From Ehretia macrophylla (taxonomy: Eukaryota; Streptophyta; Magnoliopsida; Boraginales; Ehretiaceae), in NCBI GenBank assembly GCA_037974665.1, contig CM075767.1:89988644-90052643 (forward strand): DNA of 64,000 bases, written 5' to 3'. The notes below the pieces were generated by a model. It made no database searches, was not told where the DNA came from, and saw only the letters and a program-made list of their open reading frames with translations. How positions within the stretch are numbered: position 1 is the first letter of the stretch; each line of letters begins with the position of its first letter. A program made the translations under genes and the position numbers. This document shows, piece by piece, positions 35,698-46,500 of this stretch.

Positions 35698-36254
35698 GTC
35701 AAATTGAGGGCACAATTCCTATATGTGTTAACGGTTCACAATGCCAGCCTAGAAATATGGCCCATTCAAAAGGCCCAATGGGCTTAACGACAACCTATCT
35801 GCTTCAACAACGTAGCATCCTCACAAGACATGATATCGACACGTTGTGGTTCCCTCTGACGTCCAGCGAGTCAGGTTGTCGTCCTTTTAACAGCTCACGA
35901 CGTACGATTCGGGACGGATAAACAGAGCAAAAGAAGAAAAGTGGACTGAAACTAATGAAAACGTTCGATTTTGGGCTCCAAAAAAGGGCACAGCAAGAAA
36001 GCTGGCTGTCCCCTTCGTAGAGCTCTCAGAGAACTTTGCAACGGTATGCTGTGTGCCGCGTAACTCCTTACGGATCAAAAGTTATGGGCACCGAAGCGAT
36101 GGAGAACTGGTCACAAACCCTACACACCCGGTTTGCGGGCCCGGCCTCTACGTGAAGCGAAGTTGTCTTGCCCAATGTTTCGTGGTATTCGGTAATAGAG
36201 ATTTGGTAGATAAAGTATCTTGGCAACCCCAACCAGGGCAAAAAAAATTAAAAA

Positions 36255-36373
36255 TGGGGTGCAGCACGAGGACTTCCCAAGGGTCACCCATCCTAGTACT
36301 ACTCTCGCCCAAGCACACTTAACTTTGAAGTTCTGATGGGATCTGGTGCATTAGTGCTGGTATGATCGAAACC
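36255..36373 (-). rRNA. 5S: 5S rRNA, array copy 55
   Basis: 119 bp. Differences: 3 G>T, 5 G>T, 30 G>A, 46 C>T, 48 G>A, 57 C>T (A box), 95 C>T with one C lost, 111 T>C, 120 C>A. Confidence 0.88.
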
Positions 36374-36928
36374 GTCATGTTGAGGGTACAATTCCTATAT
36401 GTGTTAACGGTTCACAGTGCCAGCTTAGAGAGATGGCCCATTCAAAGGCCCAATGAGCTTAACAACAACCCATCCGCTTCAACAACGCAGCATCCTCGCA
36501 AGACGTGATATCGACACGTTGTAGGGCCCTTTGATGTCCACCGAGTCATGTTGTCGTCCTTTTAACAGCTCACGACGTACAATCTGGGACGGAAAAACAG
36601 AGCAAAAGAAGAAAAGTCGACTGAAACTGATAAAAATGATCGATTTTGGGCTCCAAAAATGGGTACAGCGTGCAAGCTGGCTGCCCCCTTCGTAGAGCTC
36701 TCAGAGAGCTTTGCAATGTTATGTTGTGCACCGCGTAACTCCTTACGGACCAAAAGTTATTGGCACCGGAGTGACGGAGACCTGGTCACAAAACCTATGC
36801 CCTCGGTTTGCGGGCCCGGCCTCTACGTGAAGCGAAGTTGTCTTGCCCAATGATCCGTGGGATTCAGTAATAGAGATTTGGTGGATAAAGTATCTTGGCA
36901 ACCCAAACCAGGGAAAAAAAATTGAAAA

Positions 36929-37048
36929 TGGGGTGCAACACGGGTACTTCCCAGGGGGTCACCCATCCTAGTACTACTCTTACCCAAGCACGCTTAACTT
37001 CGGAGTTCTGATGGGATCCGGTGCATTAGTGCTGGTATGATTGCACCC
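36929..37048 (-). rRNA. 5S: 5S rRNA, array copy 56
   Basis: Full-length. Differences: 7 G>A, 67 C>T and 68 G>A (IE), 104 C>A, 106 T>C, 120 C>A. A box and C box are intact. Confidence 0.91.
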
Positions 37049-37605
37049 GTCATGTTGAGGGCATAATTCCTATATGTGTTAATGGTTCACAGAGCCAGCC
37101 TAGAGAGATAGCCCATTCAAATGGCCCAATGGGCTTAACGACAACCCATCTGCTTCAACAACGCAGCATCCTCGCAAGACGTGATATCGACACATTGTAG
37201 GGCCCTCTGATGTCCCGCGAGTCAGGTTGTCGTCATTTTAACAGCTCACGACGTACGATCCGGGGTGGAAAAACCGAGCAAAAGAAGAAAAGTGGCCTGA
37301 AACTGATAAAAATGTTCGATTTTGGACTCCAAAAAGGGCACAGCTAGCAATCTTGCTGCCCCCATCGTAGAGCTCTCAGAGGGCTTTGTAACTGTATGCT
37401 GTGCGCCGCGTAACTCCTTACGGATCAAAAGTAATGGGCACTGGTGCGACGGAGACCTGGTCACAAACCCTACGCCCTCGGTTTGCCGGCCTGGCCTCTA
37501 TGTGAAGCGAAGTTGTCTTGCCCAATGTTCCGTGGGATTCGGTCATAGATATTTGGTGGATAAAGTATCTTGGCAACCCTAACCAGGGCAAAAAAAAAAT
37601 GAAAA

Positions 37606-37725
37606 GGGGGTGCAACACGAGTACTTCAAAGGTGGTCACCCATCCTAGTACTACTCTCGCCCAAACACGCTTAACTTCGAAGTTCTGATGGGATCCGGTG
37701 CATTAGTGCTGGTATGATCGCACCC
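37606..37725 (-). rRNA. 5S: 5S rRNA, array copy 57
   Basis: Full-length. Differences: 46 C>T, 61 C>T (A box), 93 C>A and 97 G>T (C box), 98 G>T, 104 C>A. Confidence 0.9.
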
Positions 37726-38282
37726 GTCGTGTTTAGGGCATAATTCCTATATGTGTTAATGGTTCACAGAGCCAGCCTAGAGAGATGGCCCATTCAAAAG
37801 GCCGAATGGGCTTAACGATAACCCATCCGCTTTAACAACACCGCATCCTCGCAAGACGTGATATCGAGAAGTTGTAGGACCCTCTGATGTCCCACGAGTC
37901 AGGTTGTCATCCTTTTAACAGCTCACGATGTACGATTCGGGACGAAAAAATAGAGTAAAAGAATAAAAGTGGACTGAAACTGATGAAAACGCTCAATTTT
38001 GGGCTCCAAAAAGGGGCACAGCAAGCAGGCTGGCTGCCCCCATCGTAGAGCTCTCAGAGAGCTTTGCAACGGTATGATGTGCACCGCGTAACTCTTTACG
38101 GATTAAAAGTTATGGGCACCGGAGTGACGGAGACCTGGTCACAAACCCTACACCCTCGGTTTGCCGGCCCGGCCTCTACGTGAAGCGAATTTGTCTTGCC
38201 CAATGTTCCGTGGGATACGTTAATAGATATTTGGTGGATAAAGTATCTTGGCAACCCTAACCAGGGCAAAAAAAATTGAAAA

Positions 38283-38402
38283 GGGGGTGCAACACGATGA
38301 CTTCCCAGGGGGTCCCCCATCCTAGTACTACGCTCACCCAAGCACGCTTAACTACCGAGTTCTGATGGGATCCGGTCCATTAGTGCAGGTATGATTGCAT
38401 CC
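38283..38402 (-). rRNA. 5S: 5S rRNA, array copy 58
   Basis: Full-length. Differences: 3 G>A, 7 G>A, 16 A>T, 26 C>G, 47 C>G, 49 A>T, 67 C>T and 71 A>C (IE), 88 T>G (C box), 105 C>A. Confidence 0.88.
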
Positions 38403-38959
38403 GTCATGTTGGGGGCACAATTCCTATATGTGTTAATGGTTCATAGTGCCAGCCTAGAGAGATGGCCCATTCAAAAGGCACAATGTGTTTAACGACAACC
38501 CATCCTCTTCAACAACGCACCATCCTCGCAAGACGTGATATCGACATGTTGTAGGGCCCTCTAATGCCCCACGAGTCAGATCGTCGTCCTTTTAACAGCT
38601 CACGACATACGATCCGGGACGGAAAAATAGTGCAAAAGAAGAAAAGTGGACTGAAACTGATGAAAACGTTCAATTTTGGGCTCGAAAAATGGGTACATCT
38701 AGCAAGCAGGCTGCACCCTTCGTAGAGCTCTCAGAGAGCTTTGCAACGGTATGCTGTGCGCCGCGTAGCTCCTTACGGATCAAAAGTTATGGGCACCGGA
38801 GTGACGGAGACTTGGTCATAAACCCTACGCCCTCGGTTTGCGGCCTCGGCCTCTACGTGAAGCGAAGTTGTCTTGCCCAATGTTCTGTGGGACTCGAAAA
38901 TAGAGATTTGGTGGATAAAGTATCTTGGCAACCCTAACTAGGGCAAAAAAAATTTAAAA

Positions 38960-39079
38960 GGGGGTGCAGCACGAGGACTTCCCAGGGGGTCACCCATTCT
39001 ACTACTACTCTCGCCCAAGCATGCTTAACTTCGGAGTTCTGATGGGATCCGGTGCATTAGTGCCAGTATGATAGAACCC
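38960..39079 (-). rRNA. 5S: 5S rRNA, array copy 59
   Basis: Full-length. Differences: 5 G>T, 7 G>T, 15 C>T, 16 A>G, 58 G>A (A box), 78 C>G, 82 G>A (C box), 111 T>C. Confidence 0.89.
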
Positions 39080-39636
39080 GTAATGTTGAGGGCACAATTC
39101 TTATTGGTGTTAACGGTTCACAGTGCCAGCCTAGAGAGATGGCCCATTCAAAAGGCCCAATGGGCTTAACGATAACCCATCTACTTCAACAACCCAGCAT
39201 CCTCGCAAGACATGATATCGACATGTTGTAGGGCCCTCTGATGTTCCGAGAATCATGTTGTCGTCCTTTTAACAACTCACGACGTACGATCCGGGATAGA
39301 AAAATAGAGCAAAAGAAGAAAAGTGGAATGAAACTAATGAAAACTTTCAATTTTGGGCTCCAAAAACGGGCACAGCGAGTAATCTGGCTGCCCCCGTCGT
39401 AGAGCTCTATGAGAGCTTTGCAACGGTATGCTGTGCGCCGCGTAACTCCTTTCGGATCAAAAGTTTTGGGCACCGGAGCGACGGAGGCCTGGTCACAAAC
39501 CCTACGTCCTAGGTTTGCCGGCCCGGCCTCTACGTGGAGCGAAGGTTTCTTGCCCAATGTTCCGTGGGATTCGGTAATAGAGACTTGGTGGATAAAGTAT
39601 CTTGGCAACCCTAACCAGGGCAAAAAAAATTGAAAA

Positions 39637-39756
39637 GGGGGTGCAACACGAGGACTTCCCAGTGGGTCACCCATCCTGGTACTACTCTCACCCAAGCACG
39701 CTTAACTTCGGAGCTCTGGTGGGATCCGGTGCATTAGTGCTGGTATAATCACAACC
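39637..39756 (-). rRNA. 5S: 5S rRNA, array copy 60
   Basis: Full-length. Differences: 3 G>T, 6 C>T, 10 C>T, 38 T>C, 43 A>G, 67 C>T (IE), 79 T>C, 94 C>A (C box). Confidence 0.89.
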
Positions 39757-40313
39757 GTCATGTTGAGGGCACAATTCCTATATGTGTTAATGGTTCACAG
39801 AGCCAGCCTAGAGAGATGGCCCATTCAATAGGCCCAATGGGCTTAAAGACAACCCATCCGCTTCAACAACGCAGCATCCTTACAAGACGTGATATCAACA
39901 CGATGTAGGGCCCTCTGATGTCCCGAGAGTCATGTTGTCGTCCATTTAACAACTCACGACGTGCGATTCGGGATGAAAAAACAGAGCAAAAGAAGAAAAT
40001 TGGACTGAAACTGATGAAAACGTTCGATTTTGGGTTCCAAAAAAGGGCACAGCGGGCAAGCTAGCTGCGCCCTTCGTAGTGCTTTCAGAGCGCTTTGTAA
40101 CGGTATACTGTGTACCGTGTAACTCATTACGGATCAAAAGTTATGGGCACCGGAGCGACGGAGACCTAGTCACAAACCCTACGCCCTCGGTTTGCGGACC
40201 CAGCCTCTACGTGAAGCGAAGTTGTCTAGACCAATGTTCCGTGGGATACGGTAATAGAGATTTGGTGAATAAAATCTCTTGGCAACCCAGACCAGGGCAA
40301 AAAAAATTGAAAA

Positions 40314-40433
40314 GGGGGTGCAGCACGAGTACTTCCCAAGGGGTCACCCATCATAGTATTACTCTCGCCCAAGCACGCTTAACTTCGGAGTTCTGATGGG
40401 ATCCGGTGCATTAGTGCTGGTATGATGGCACCC
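40314..40433 (-). rRNA. 5S: 5S rRNA, array copy 61
   Basis: Full-length; the last copy before the retrotransposon. Differences: 7 G>C, 75 G>A, 81 G>T and 95 C>T (C box), 104 C>A, 111 T>C. A box and IE are intact. Confidence 0.91.
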
Positions 40434-40958
40434 GTCATGTTGAGGGCACAATTCCTATATGTGTTAACGGTTCACAGTGCTAGCCTAGAGAGATGGCCCA
40501 TTCAAATGGCCCAATGGGCTTAACGACAACCCATCCGCTTCAACAACGCAGCTTCCTCGCAAGACGTGATATCGACACATTGTAGGGCCCTCTGATGTCC
40601 TGAGAGTCATGTTGTCGTCCATTTAACAGCTCACGACGTACGATCCGGGATGAAAAAACAGAGCAAAAGAAGAAAAGTGGACTGAAACTGATGAAAACGT
40701 TCGATTTTGGGCTCCAAAAATGGGCACAGCAGGCAAGCTAGCTGCCCCCTTCGTAGTGCATTCAGAGTGCTTTGCAACGGTATGTTGTGTACTGCGTAAC
40801 TCCTTACGGATCAAAAGTTATGGGCACCGGTGCGACGGAGACCTGGTCACAAACCCTACGCCCTCGGTTTGCTGGCCCGGCCTCTACGTGAAGCGAAGTT
40901 GTCTAGCCCAATGTTCCGTGGGATTCGGTAATAGAGATTTGGTGAATAAAGTATCTTG

Positions 40959-40963
40959 GCAAC
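40959..40963. repeat. Target-site duplication, left copy (GCAAC)
   Basis: GCAAC directly precedes the TG of the 5' LTR and is repeated after the CA of the 3' LTR. It is part of the normal spacer string CTTGGCAACCCTAACC. Confidence 0.96.
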
Positions 40964-41230
40964 TGTAATACCCGAGCCCGGAATATGAATTTTCTTTGTT
41001 TATTATTTTGAAAATTATATTTCCTTAAAATCTTTGTGAATTAATTGTTACATTCTCACCGATTCAACGTGCATTGCATTTAAGGAGCGATAGCTAGATA
41101 ACGATTTCCAGTCCTCAGCAAATAGTGAAACTAGTATTTAGATGACTTAAATTTTATATTTTAAATATTGCTAGCTTCAATTGAACTTACCATAGCTGAA
41201 ACGGCTTTAAAACGAGCGAAATAGGGCCCT

Positions 41231-41286
41231 TTGACCAAGTTTTAAGTGGTTTGACCTTGGACCTTTGACCCTTTGACCTTTTGACC
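41231..41286 (+). promoter_or_regulatory. Cluster of five TTGACC motifs in the 5' LTR
   Basis: TTGACC occurs at 41231, 41251, 41265, 41273 and 41281, five times in 56 bp and always on the same strand. TTGAC(C/T) is the W-box core bound by plant WRKY factors. The position, about 270 bp into the LTR and well upstream of the TATA-like motif, suits an enhancer in U3. Function is inferred. Confidence 0.5.
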
Positions 41287-42917
41287 TTTAATTAAGCAAT
41301 TAAGTAAGCAAAATAAGAAAAAAAATAGCAGCAAACAGCAGCAGCAGGCCGTGAGTCTCCATAGAGGAAAAAAAAAAACCTTTCAACTTCTATACGTTCA
41401 ATCTTCGCGAGAGCTCGTGCGGGGTGATTACCGAGGCAACCAACGTTGTTTTCCTAGCGACTAGGAGTACCTAAGGTGAGGGAAGCATGTTATTTGCGCA
41501 TTTATACGTTGTGTTAGTTAACTTTATCAGTTTTTAGATTTATCCGTAGATCGTTATTTAAAGCGAATTGATGCTTCTAAAATGTTCCTTAGCATTGGTA
41601 GAACATGTATTTATGGCTTTGTAACATTTTCTGCTGTTAAATGTTGTGATTGCAACTTGAATTGTAATATGAATAGTACTTTGTGAATAGTAAAACATTG
41701 AAACGTTAAAATTGCGCCGTTATGCTTTCCGTTGATGTAGAAACGTGCTAGGTATGCTAGAATGCTAAAATGTGTGGTTTGTTTGGGTTGCGTAGTGGAA
41801 AAAACGAGAATTAAGCCTTTGGGAAAGTCGGGGTCGTTTAGGTCGACTTTTGCGTTTTCTCGTTTTGCGTGTTGGCATTGCTTCGGGAAGCCATGGAAGC
41901 ACTTTTGGTGCGATTATGGCGTTGGTTGGGTGTTTGGTTGTTGTAGTTGTAGTTCAAACGAGAAAGGGGGAAAATCGGGACTTTGCGCGAGTTCTAGGGT
42001 AAAGTAAGGTTTCGGGGTCTTTAGACGTGCCTTATGGTGACCTAGGAGGGTTGGCGAAATCGGTTTCCAGAACTCGTGGCTCGTTTGGAAATGGTAGCAT
42101 TTTGACAGTTGGGGGCCGATTTGTGTTTTTGTGTGGTTACTTGTCTTTATGCTTATAGAATGCTTAGAATTACCTGAATTACTTGTTTGAGTTGTTTTGG
42201 ATTGAATTGCTTATCAAATTGCTGCTATTGCGTGCGAGAGTAACCTACTTTGTTATTCTCCCACGTGTGGTTTATCACTTGTTTATTGCTTGTTTATTGT
42301 CTTGTATCGAGTCTAGCATGGCATAGTGTCTCGCACGTGAGTGATGGGCCTCTCTGGGTAGCCTTGGGTTGCCAGTGTTGGTTGCTCTAGCTCCGTTGCT
42401 ATTCCCTTTCTCGCTTGGGTTGCCTCCCAGGGAGATTTGGGTCGTAGGATTGATGGATACTTCCGGAGTATTCCAAACTGGTGTTATAAGGTTATTTTGG
42501 GCCGGCGCGTCGTCATCGAATTCGTGTTTGAAAGTGGTTCGTGAAAAGAGTATCGTATCCTTTGATTGAGTGTTTGCAGCTTTAAATACTTGCCTTGCTT
42601 TATTGTTGGCTTTGGATGTATCTTTATATGTTTTGTATGTATTGCTTGGCTAATTGCATTGCATACTCCTCTCATCTCCGTCCTTGAGACCAATTGCCCT
42701 CGCTGAGCAATAGTTTTTGCTCATTCCTCTCTATACTATGTTTTTACAGGAGTAGTTGAGGCAGACCCTCTCGAGGTAATTGAGGAGGAGGAGCAGGTGG
42801 AGGTGTTTCCGTGATAGCACTTACCTGCTTTGCTGGTGGTTGGTTACCAGTTTTGTGCAAACCTTGATGTTATGTATATTGCGTGAAGGAAGATTAATTT
42901 TGAGGCTTGTAGCCTTG

Positions 42918-42929
42918 TATATATATTTT
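42918..42929 (+). promoter_or_regulatory. Candidate TATA box in the 5' LTR
   Basis: TATATATATTTT is the strongest TATA-like string in the LTR. If used, it would give an R-U5 of roughly 300 bp. The 3' LTR has the same string at 50157-50168. No transcript evidence is available. Confidence 0.35.
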
Positions 42930-43268
42930 CTAGTTGAGATCTTTATTAGTTTTATGTTGAAATGGATTAAAGTTTGTAAGTTGTAAACTTATACTCGGAT
43001 GACTAGTGAAGATTGCATGCTAATGGCTAATGGTTTAGTGGCATAAGTACTTTTGTAGTATGCTTATCATTTTTGGTTTGGAAAGTTGGATAATAAGAAA
43101 TGTATGTTTTATAGAAAGTTGGCTTGTTTTGATTATTTTATAGCTTTTGCAAGTGTTATATTGTTTTTAGGGTTTTCAGATTGTCCGCGATACAGAGTAG
43201 ACTCCGTCCGTGTGTCGGGTCCGGGCTTGGCCTTTTGCGGGGTTGGGTCGGGGCGTGACATCTTTAGG

Positions 43269-43280
43269 TGGTATCAGAGC
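43269..43280 (+). other. Primer binding site, tRNA-iMet type
   Basis: TGGTATCAGAGC begins eight bases after the 5' LTR and is the standard plant PBS complementary to the 3' end of initiator methionine tRNA. Pairing of 12 bases is visible before the match breaks (ATGATAG follows). The 8-bp gap is slightly longer than the usual one to five. Confidence 0.88.
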
Positions 43281-43572
43281 ATGATAGTCTTGCATGAGCC
43301 GGGATATGATTCTCGGTCTGTGGGGTAAAGGTCTAAAATGCTAAAGTGTTTATGAATGATTGCTAAGTGAAAAGAAAATGTTCTAGCATGATTTTGTGAA
43401 CTTGGAATGTTTATGTGTTTAAGTGAAATAGTTTGGCAAGTTAAACTTGTCTTATGTGAATTGTGTGATAGAATATTGGATTGTTATTGACTTGAGTGTT
43501 ATCTAATCTTATGTGTTATATTTCTGTCTATAAACTGCTTTTAAATGTTGCCAGCTATTGTGAGTTGCAACT
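43281..43572 (+). other. Untranslated leader of the retrotransposon
   Basis: 292 bp of A/T-rich sequence between the PBS and the gag start. It has no open frame of note. It would carry the packaging signal, which cannot be recognised by eye. Confidence 0.7.
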
Positions 43573-46500
43573 ATGCCGCCACGTCGTGGTACTCAAGGTA
43601 TAGGATCAGATGAAGAGGCCGCAGAACAGGGTCAGCAGCCGTTGCCTGAGCAGTTTATGGCGTCCATCACTACTGCGCTAGACCGGAGCACACAGGAGCT
43701 ACAAGGGCAGAGGCAGGACCGAATTAATCCCCAGGGTAATCAAGCTAATCCTGGTGGACAGGGGTACAGAGTTGAGAACAACCAGCTTGAGAAATTTCTG
43801 AGGCACGAGCCGGGAAAGTTCTTCGGGGAGCCGGATGATGAGGCGGCCGAGAGATGGATTAATCGAGTGGAGAAAATTTTCACTGCTTTGAGGTATACCG
43901 ATGAGGCAAGAATAGACTATGCATCATTTTTATTTGAGGGTGATGCAGAGCAGTGGTGGAATACTGTTAGGCTGAGGTGGGATTGTGAGGATGTTCCACA
44001 CTTATGGGATGATTTTGTAAGTGAGTTCCGGGACAAATATATTCCCGAGATGGCAATGGAGAGACGGGAAGATGAGTTTGTGGCCCTGAAGCAGGGAAAC
44101 ATGACTGTTGCACAATATGAGGCTAGATTTGTTAGCCTGTCGAGGTATATGCCCGAGTTGGTACGGCCAGCTAGGAGGATGATACATAGGTTTGTCCGTG
44201 GGTTGAGAATGGACATACAGTTGCATTTGACTGGACAGACCTATACTACTTTTCCCGAGGCAGTTCAGGCAGCCTCGAAGTTTGAGAAACGCAAGGCTGA
44301 GATGTTAGCCCAGACTAGTCAGCCGAGTAAGAAGCAGTTTTTGGGCCAGAGCAGCCAGAGTCAGCCGAGGCAGTATCAGGCTTCTGCACAGGGTCCTCAG
44401 CAGCGTTCGTATCAGCCACAGCAGCAGATTCAGGCTAGACTAGCTGTGACTAGACCTCAGCAGGGAGGTACAGTTCCTACCCCTGCCAGAGCCCCAGCAC
44501 CTACAGGAAACACTGCGGTTAGGCAAAATCAGCAGTGTGATTATTGTAATCGACCAGGGCATATTGAGGCTAACTGCTGGAGGAAGAGTGGAAAATGTAC
44601 GGGTTGTGGCAGTGATGAGCATAGGGTGAAGGATTGCCCTAAATTTAATAATGTTCAGGGCCGTGGTGGAGGCCGAGGTGTTCAGAATAGGGCTGCAGGT
44701 GCACGACCAGCACAGAGAGTTCAGGCTAGGGTCTTTGCACTGGATGCAGAGGAGCTGCCCGATAATACAGCTATAGTGGAAGGTACCTTTCTTCTCAATA
44801 CTCAGCCAGTTAAAGTTTTGATTGATCCTGGAGCTACGCATTCGTTTATAACTCCTGCATGTGCACGATCTGTGAATGTTTGCATTGATAATTTGCCTCA
44901 TGAAGTTGAAGTTAGTACTCCTTTGGGTGCAAAATTTGTTGCTGAATCTATTTGCAAATCTTGTGATATATGTATAGAGAACCGTAAATTTCCTGCTGAT
45001 TTAATTATATTACCATTCCGTGACTTTGATATCATTTTGGGAATGGACTGGTTGGGAAAGTATTATGCTCAGTTGGATTGTAGAACAAAGATCGTTTATC
45101 TTAAAGTTCCTGACCTACCGGTACTGGAGATTATTGGGAACTGTAGGGCTGCCCGCATTCCACTTTTATCAGCGATCAAGACTTCTAAGTTGTTGAATAG
45201 GGGTTGTGAAGCCTACTTAGCCTATTTGATCAATCAGCCTGCTGATAAGTTGAGTTTGAAGGAAGTTCCCATTGGTAGGGACTTCCCTGGTGTATTTCCC
45301 GAGGAATTACCGGGTTTACCACCAGATAGGGAGATTGAGTTCGTGATTGATCTTGTGCCAGGCACTGCGCCAATTTCTAGGAGTCCTTACAGGATGGCAT
45401 CGGCTGAACTTCAGGAGTTAAAAATTCAGCTTCAGAACTTGCTTGAGAAAGGGTTTATACAACGTACTTCTTCACCGTGGGGCGCACGCGTCTTGTTTGT
45501 GAGAAAGAAAGATGGCACACTACGGTTATGCATTGATTACAGGGGACTTAATCAAGTCACGATTAAGAATAAATACCCCTTGCCGTTGATTGAAGAATTG
45601 TTTGACCAGTTGCAGGGTGCGAGTGTTTACTCCAAACTTGACTTGAGGCAGGGTTACTATCAACTTAGAATTCGGAGTGACGATATACCAAATACGGCAT
45701 TCAGGACTAGATATGGCCACTATGAATTTGTTGTTTTGCCGTTTGGATTGACGAATGCACCAGCCGCATTCATGGACTTGATGCAGAGGGTTTTTCGGCC
45801 TTACCTTGATCAGTTTGTCGTGATCTTCATTGACGACATTCTAGTGTATTCGAAGAACGAGGCTGAACATGAGCAACACTTGAGGATTGTGCTTCAGACT
45901 TTGCAGGAAAACAAGCTTTTTGCTAAATTCAGCAAGTGTGAGTTCTGGTTGAATCAGATATCTTTTCTAGGCCATATCATTTCAGACCGAGGAATTTTAG
46001 TGGACCCAGCTAAGATTGAAGTTGTTTCAGCTTGGAAGAGACCTGAGACGGTGCCAGAGATTCGGAGTTTTCTTGGATTGGCAGGTTACTACCGGAGATT
46101 TGTTAAAGACTTTTCAAAAATTTCTGGACCTTTGAGCCAGTTAACTCGGAAGAAAGTTGCTTACAATTGGGATGCCAAGTGTGAATCCAGTTTCCAGGAA
46201 TTGAAGAAGAGACTAACTACAGCTCCTATACTAGCTTTACCTGAGGGAACAGAGAACTTCGTTGTCTACAGTGATGCATCTAAAGAAGGATTGGGCTGTG
46301 TTTTAATGCAGAATGGTAAGGTGATTGCCTATGCTTCTAGGAAATTGAAACCTTATGAAGTCAATTACCCTACACATGATCTCGAGTTAGCTGCAGTTGT
46401 GTTTGCATTGAAGAAGTGGCGTCATTACTTGTGGGGTTGCAGATTTGAAATATTTACTGACCACAAGAGTCTCAAGTATTTGTTTTCACAGAAGGATCTA

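Larger units (their letters stand above)
33600..37640. repeat. Second trimeric higher-order repeat of 5S units
   Basis: Segments near 33.6-35.6 kb and 35.6-37.6 kb match at an offset of about 2025-2029 bp. Shared variants are CTGACGTCCAGCGAG (33829 and 35858), AATGATCCGTGGGATTCAG (34823 and 36849), AAAGTAATGGGCAC (about 35401 and 37427) and ACAGCTAGCAATCTTGCTG. The boundaries are approximate. Confidence 0.78.
1..40963 (-). repeat. 5S rDNA tandem array, left block (copies 1-61)
   Basis: Head-to-tail units, modal period 677 bp, every 5S gene on the minus strand. Read in the RNA sense each unit runs: spacer, a CATATAG TATA-like motif about 22-28 bp upstream, a GC dinucleotide near -13, the 120-bp 5S gene, a short T4 tract directly after it, then a longer T7-T9 tract and about 500 bp of spacer. 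The spacer also holds a GGCCC/GGGCC inverted repeat near -61 to -86, an A/G-rich tract, and a 15-bp palindrome. In the copy entries below, positions are counted 1-120 in the RNA sense against the consensus I built by eye from the window. The control regions assumed from plant 5S genes are A box 50-64, intermediate element (IE) 67-72 and C box 80-97. No spacer contains a credible protein gene. The first 222 bases are the 3' flank of copy 1. Confidence 0.96.
40964..43260 (+). repeat. 5' LTR
   Basis: 2297 bp, starting TGTAATACCC and ending GGGGCGTGACA. Aligned by eye with the 3' LTR it shows about 24 substitutions and two indels (three fewer A in the A-run near 41370, one extra G near 42110), about 1% divergence. 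It holds a TTGACC cluster, a TATATATATTTT motif late in the LTR, and otherwise low-complexity T/G-rich sequence. Short open frames inside (for example 41762-42007) have no recognisable domain, lie in the LTR and recur in the other LTR, so I do not call them genes. Confidence 0.96.

Noticed and set aside
41762-42007. An 81-codon frame in the 5' LTR, repeated in the 3' LTR at 49002-49247
   Set aside because: Identical context in both LTRs is expected from LTR duplication. It has no domain, and low-complexity T/G-rich DNA readily gives such frames.
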